From Pseudomonadota bacterium (GTDB taxonomy: Bacteria; Pseudomonadota; Gammaproteobacteria; Steroidobacterales; Steroidobacteraceae), in NCBI GenBank assembly GCA_023428645.1, contig JAEYXD010000100.1:1-56676 (forward strand): a stretch of 56,676 nt of DNA, given 5' to 3'. Under the pieces are notes generated by a model. That model was not told the DNA's origin and made no database searches. It saw nothing but the letters and a program-made list of their open reading frames with translations. Shown here piece by piece: positions 53,494 through 56,676 of this stretch (position 1 is its first letter; each line of letters starts with the position of its first letter). A program made the translations under genes and the position numbers.

Positions 53494-54600
53494 TCATCTC
53501 TCCTCGTCTCGATGCACCGCCTGGATGAGATCCACGGCGGGTTTTGCAATGCCGATGCGCGCGGGCGCGCGGCGGTCGTACCACACGTGCCCCGTCGCGT
53601 CCTCGATGCTGACCGCGGCCACGTCGACGATGAGCGGGTGCAGCGTGAGATCGAAATGCGTGAACGCATGCTCGTACGGCGCGAGCTGCTCGATCTGGCC
53701 GTCGACGACGAAGCGGGCTTGGGCCCACAGCACGGCGTCATCGCGGGCGTCGAACTGCGGGAAGGTCCACAGCCCTCCCCACAGGCCCGTCGGCGCACGC
53801 TGCTCGAGCAGCAAGGCACCGTCACGATCACGCGCGATCAACGCATACGCCACGCGCGCGGGACGCGCTTTTTTCGGACGCGGCGTCGGTAGTTCGGCCT
53901 GCAGCCCGAGGCGTTGCGCCACGCACGTCGTCTGCTGCGGACACGCGCCGCACGAGGGTCGCGCGCGCACGCACACCAGGGCGCCGAGATCCATGATCGC
54001 CTGCGTGTAGTCCGCGACGCGCTCGTGCGGTGTGCACGCCTCCGACCAGCGCCAGAGCACGCGCTCGACTTGCAGCTCGCCGGGAAAGCCGCGCACCCCG
54101 AAGTGGCGCGCGAGCACGCGCTTCACGTTGCCGTCGAGAATGGGCTGACGCTGGTCGAGCGCGAGCGCAAGAATCGCCCCAGCCGTCGAGCGCCCGATGC
54201 CAGGCAGCGCCTGTACCGCCTCGAGCGTTCGCGGAAATACGCCCCCATGCGTCTGCACGATCGTCTGCGCGGCGCGATGCAAATTGCGAGCGCGCGCGTA
54301 GTACCCCAAGCCCGTCCACAGATGCAGGACTTCATCGAGCGGTGCGGCCGCGAGCGTCGCGACATTCGGAAACCGCGCCATGAAGCGCTCGTAGTAAGGC
54401 ACGACCGTCGTGACTTGCGTCTGCTGGAGCATGATCTCCGAGATCCAGACGCGATACGGCGTGCGCTCGCGCTGCCACGGCAGGTGCTTGCGCCCGTGCC
54501 GATCGAACCATTGCAGCAATGCCGCCGCGAACCCGGCGGCCGCAGGCGCCGGAGCCGCGCGCACATCCGGCGCGTCCGGCGCGTCAAGGAGAGTCGTCAT
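53494..54600 (-). CDS. mutY: A/G-specific adenine DNA glycosylase MutY
   Basis: 368 residues. It removes adenine mispaired with 8-oxoguanine in base excision repair. The catalytic Glu lies in SEIMLQQTQ, the helix-hairpin-helix-GPD motif in LPGIGRSTAGAI, the catalytic Asp region near ADYTQAIMDLG, and the 4Fe-4S cluster is bound by C-X6-C-X2-C-X5-C starting at CVRARPSC. The C-terminal NUDIX-like domain recognises 8-oxoguanine (LLLEQRAPTGLWGGLW). The gene overlaps the SRPBCC gene upstream and the yggX start downstream, so these are transcribed together. Confidence 0.96.
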   Translation of the reverse strand: MTTLLDAPDAPDVRAAPAPAAAGFAAALLQWFDRHGRKHLPWQRERTPYRVWISEIMLQQTQVTTVVPYYERFMARFPNVATLAAAPLDEVLHLWTGLGYYARARNLHRAAQTIVQTHGGVFPRTLEAVQALPGIGRSTAGAILALALDQRQPILDGNVKRVLARHFGVRGFPGELQVERVLWRWSEACTPHERVADYTQAIMDLGALVCVRARPSCGACPQQTTCVAQRLGLQAELPTPRPKKARPARVAYALIARDRDGALLLEQRAPTGLWGGLWTFPQFDARDDAVLWAQARFVVDGQIEQLAPYEHAFTHFDLTLHPLIVDVAAVSIEDATGHVWYDRRAPARIGIAKPAVDLIQAVHRDEER

Positions 54601-55237
54601 GCCCTTGGGCTTGCCTTTCTACACTACGAAAGAGCTCGATCGTCGCATCTTCGAGCGTATTGAGCATCATGCCGCGCGCGACGAGCGCGGGAATCCAGAA
54701 GTCCGGCCGCAGCCGCGTTCGATACGTCACGCGTGTCGTCCCGTCATCGAGCGGCGTCAGCGACATCTGCGTTTCACCGAGCTTCATGTCGCTGCGCGCC
54801 GGATCGGTCGTCGCGAGCAGCGCATGCGGTGATTCCTCCACGCGCTCGACGCGCCTGACGTTGCGGCACACCGGCCCGAAACAGGCACGCAGCATCGTCT
54901 CCAGAATGGCCACGCCCGCCGCCGGACGCTCGAGCACTTTCGCTTGCAGGATGCGTCCGTCGAGCGTCGGGTAGTTCTCGTAATCACGCAGGATGCGCTC
55001 GACGTCATCGACCGGCGCGGCGAGCAAGGCCGTCATTTCGAAGCGATATTCCTTGTCGACGAATTGCGGGTCGGCGCGCTGCAGCTCGAAGGCGGCGGCG
55101 TCGGCCGCGATCCCCAGCGACATCGCGCAGCCGACCGCCACGATGCGGGCGCGGCGCGGCGCACGCTCTTCCTCACGCGGGCGGGCGCGGGTCGCGTCGG
55201 CGGCGCTCACGTGGGCCACGCTCGATGACAGGGCCAT
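54584..55237 (-). CDS. SRPBCC/START-like domain protein, probably exported
   Basis: About 217 residues. A signal-peptide-like stretch (IVAVGCAMSLGIAADAAA, about 32-49) precedes a SRPBCC fold: FEMTALLAAPVDDVERILRDYENYP at the N-terminus, then paired Cys (ACFGPVC) and the C-terminal helix (FWIPALVARGMML). SRPBCC proteins bind hydrophobic ligands. The N-terminal 30 residues are rich in Arg/Glu and the true start is uncertain. The stop overlaps mutY by 17 bases, so it is co-transcribed with it. Role unknown. Confidence 0.75.
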   Translation of the reverse strand: MALSSSVAHVSAADATRARPREEERAPRRARIVAVGCAMSLGIAADAAAFELQRADPQFVDKEYRFEMTALLAAPVDDVERILRDYENYPTLDGRILQAKVLERPAAGVAILETMLRACFGPVCRNVRRVERVEESPHALLATTDPARSDMKLGETQMSLTPLDDGTTRVTYRTRLRPDFWIPALVARGMMLNTLEDATIELFRSVERQAQGHDDSP

Positions 55238-55292
55238 GCATTCGCTGCGCTCACGTCTGCGATTCCCGACCGCCGCGCGATGACTCGGTGCG

Positions 55293-56676
55293 TCAGCGCC
55301 GCAGCAAATCCTTCAGCTTGTCGCCCAGTTTCTCGCGCGCCTTCTCTTCGAGCTTTTGCTTCTCCTTGTCGATCCGTTCTTTCACCTGTCCTTTCAAGTA
55401 ACCCTCGATGTCCGGACGGATCTTCGGATCGGCGAGCGTCCCCGTCACCGTCACGGGGATCTGCGCATCGACGAGATCCTGCTCCTGCGCGGTCTCCGCG
55501 CCCTCGCGCGGAATCTTCAGCACCGTCGCGATCAGCTGGTAATCGATCGTGCTCTTCGGAAGGTCGACCGTGCCTTGGCCCGTCACCTTGAGGTATTGCG
55601 TCGCCACGTTGAGATCCCGGTTCGTCAGCACGCCGTCGCGGACGGTGCCCGTCCCTTGCAGCGCACTGAACGGCGTGCGCGCCGGTCCGCTGCGCTCCGG
55701 AATCGCCTGCTGCTTCAGGACGGCGCGCGCACGACGAATCTCGTACCAGAGGTCGGTGCCTTCGAGCGCGCCATCGACGACCTTGAAATCGACCGTGCCG
55801 CCGAGCGTGTTCAAGACATCGTCCGTCGTCCGGCCGCTGCCCGCGACCTTGATGTTCGCGTTGCCCTTGCCGGAGACGCGATCGGTCTCGAAGAAATCCT
55901 TGAAGAGCGGCGCGAAATCGATGTCGCTCACGTGCTCGTCGGTCGTGATGCGCGCGACCTGGCCGGTCGCGTCGATCCCGATGTCGCCGCGATACGTGCC
56001 GCCATACATCGAGGACTCCACCGGATGAAAGCGCACTTTGCCGTCGCGCCCGTTCACGCCGAGCCGCATCTTCGTGAACTTGATGCCGGCGAACGTCGCC
56101 TCGCCGATGCGCAGGTCGCCGCGCGCATTCAGCGCCCGCAGCGCCTCGATCGGGATCTCGGTCGGCGGCGCCACGTCCTGCGACGCATTCGCCGGCGCTT
56201 CGACCGGCGGCGGCAGGTAGCGGTCCGCATCGATCCGATTCACGTTGAGATCGAAGCGCAGCGCCTTGGCGGCGAAGTCGGCGACGCCGAGCGATCCGGT
56301 CGCCGTCGTCTCGTCGAGCTCGAGCGTGATGTTCTTGAGGTCTGCGCTCGTCTTCGTCGCCTCGACATTGCCGGCGAAGCTGAGCTGCTTGAACGCGTTC
56401 TCGTCACGCGTCTTCGGCAGCTCGATGCCGAGCTTCGGCAGCCACGTACGCAGCTGCACCGGCGCGAGCGCAAGCCGCCCTTGCAGGCGCGGCGCGTCGA
56501 GAATGTCGTGCCCCGTGAGCATGGCGCTGAGCTTCGCGCCGGCCACGTCCGCATACAGGTCGTGCGTTTCGAACGTCTGCTTCGCGAGATTCGCGACCAG
56601 CTCCTTCGCCTGCAGCGCGATCGGCACGCCCGCCGCGGGGAAGCCCTCGCCCTTCCAGGTCAGAGCGACGTTGAGG
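55293..56676 (-). CDS. asmA: AsmA family protein, C-terminal part (runs off the window)
   Basis: The reading frame is open to the edge at 56676, so the N-terminus, including the membrane anchor, is outside. The visible 460 residues are a long beta-rich chain with the AsmA pattern: repeated strands around TGQVARITTDEHVSDIDFAPLF, RVSGKGNANIKVAGSG, LNTLGGTVDFKVVDGALEG, RTPFSALQGTGTVRDGVL and GQGTVDLPKS. It ends in a charged Lys/Glu-rich tail (REKLGDKLKDLLRR). AsmA-like proteins span the periplasm and move phospholipid to the outer membrane. Gene order with mutY-yggX matches Pseudomonas-type genomes. Confidence 0.88.
   Translation of the reverse strand, partial: LNVALTWKGEGFPAAGVPIALQAKELVANLAKQTFETHDLYADVAGAKLSAMLTGHDILDAPRLQGRLALAPVQLRTWLPKLGIELPKTRDENAFKQLSFAGNVEATKTSADLKNITLELDETTATGSLGVADFAAKALRFDLNVNRIDADRYLPPPVEAPANASQDVAPPTEIPIEALRALNARGDLRIGEATFAGIKFTKMRLGVNGRDGKVRFHPVESSMYGGTYRGDIGIDATGQVARITTDEHVSDIDFAPLFKDFFETDRVSGKGNANIKVAGSGRTTDDVLNTLGGTVDFKVVDGALEGTDLWYEIRRARAVLKQQAIPERSGPARTPFSALQGTGTVRDGVLTNRDLNVATQYLKVTGQGTVDLPKSTIDYQLIATVLKIPREGAETAQEQDLVDAQIPVTVTGTLADPKIRPDIEGYLKGQVKERIDKEKQKLEEKAREKLGDKLKDLLRR

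Overview
This is a GC-rich bacterial chromosome segment, most likely from a gammaproteobacterium of the Xanthomonadales/Nevskiales/Steroidobacter type. The evidence is the asmA-mutY-yggX block beside a tRNA-Phe gene, the five-step histidine pathway through HutF and HutG, the many beta-propeller sensors and FixJ/NarL-type regulators, and a decayed integron integrase of the Xanthomonas kind. No plasmid, phage or CRISPR features are visible. The only mobile-element traces are two decayed relics: intI near position 200-540 and an IS91-family transposase near 30.3-30.6 kb.

Layout. 0-7.1 kb: the intI relic, a propeller lipoprotein, a membrane-bound winged-helix/TPR regulator divergent from a secreted PD40-type protein, and a small exported protein, with strong hairpin terminators. 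7.2-15.4 kb: a complete histidine utilisation (hut) locus, with hutF-hutC leftward and hutI-hutH-hutG-hutU-hutD rightward around a shared promoter/operator region. 15.5-27 kb: an oxidative/hydrolytic accessory region with an Rmf-like small protein, an alpha/beta hydrolase overlapping a GMC oxidoreductase, a propeller sensor kinase, AraC-, LuxR- and NarL-type regulators, a second alpha/beta hydrolase overlapping a metallo-beta-lactamase-fold lipoprotein, and a cytochrome P450. 27-33 kb: a winged-helix/NB-ARC regulator, the IS91 relic, and a sigma factor paired with a glycine/proline-rich lipoprotein.

32.9-41.7 kb holds the most unusual unit. A response regulator and a hybrid histidine kinase run directly into a gene for a 1918-residue protein that joins a cholesterol-oxidase-like GMC oxidoreductase, an alpha/beta hydrolase with a cysteine in the nucleophile position, and a PhoD-like metallophosphatase. 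A short gene broken by apparent single-base deletions follows it. 41.7-46.3 kb carries a membrane-anchored collagen-like protein, a glutathione S-transferase, and a LysR regulator divergent from a quinone-oxidoreductase-like dehydrogenase.

46.3-56.7 kb: a hairpin, tRNA-Phe, the ergothioneine genes egtB-egtD, a large BarA-like hybrid kinase, and the housekeeping block yggX-mutY-SRPBCC protein-asmA on the opposite strand (asmA runs off the window). Functionally the window combines histidine catabolism, histidine-derived thiol synthesis, several oxidoreductase/hydrolase sets probably aimed at lipidic or sterol-like substrates, and an unusually dense set of signalling genes. Translational coupling through ATGA/TTGA overlaps and non-ATG starts (TTG, GTG) is common, and several start choices below rest on Shine-Dalgarno spacing.
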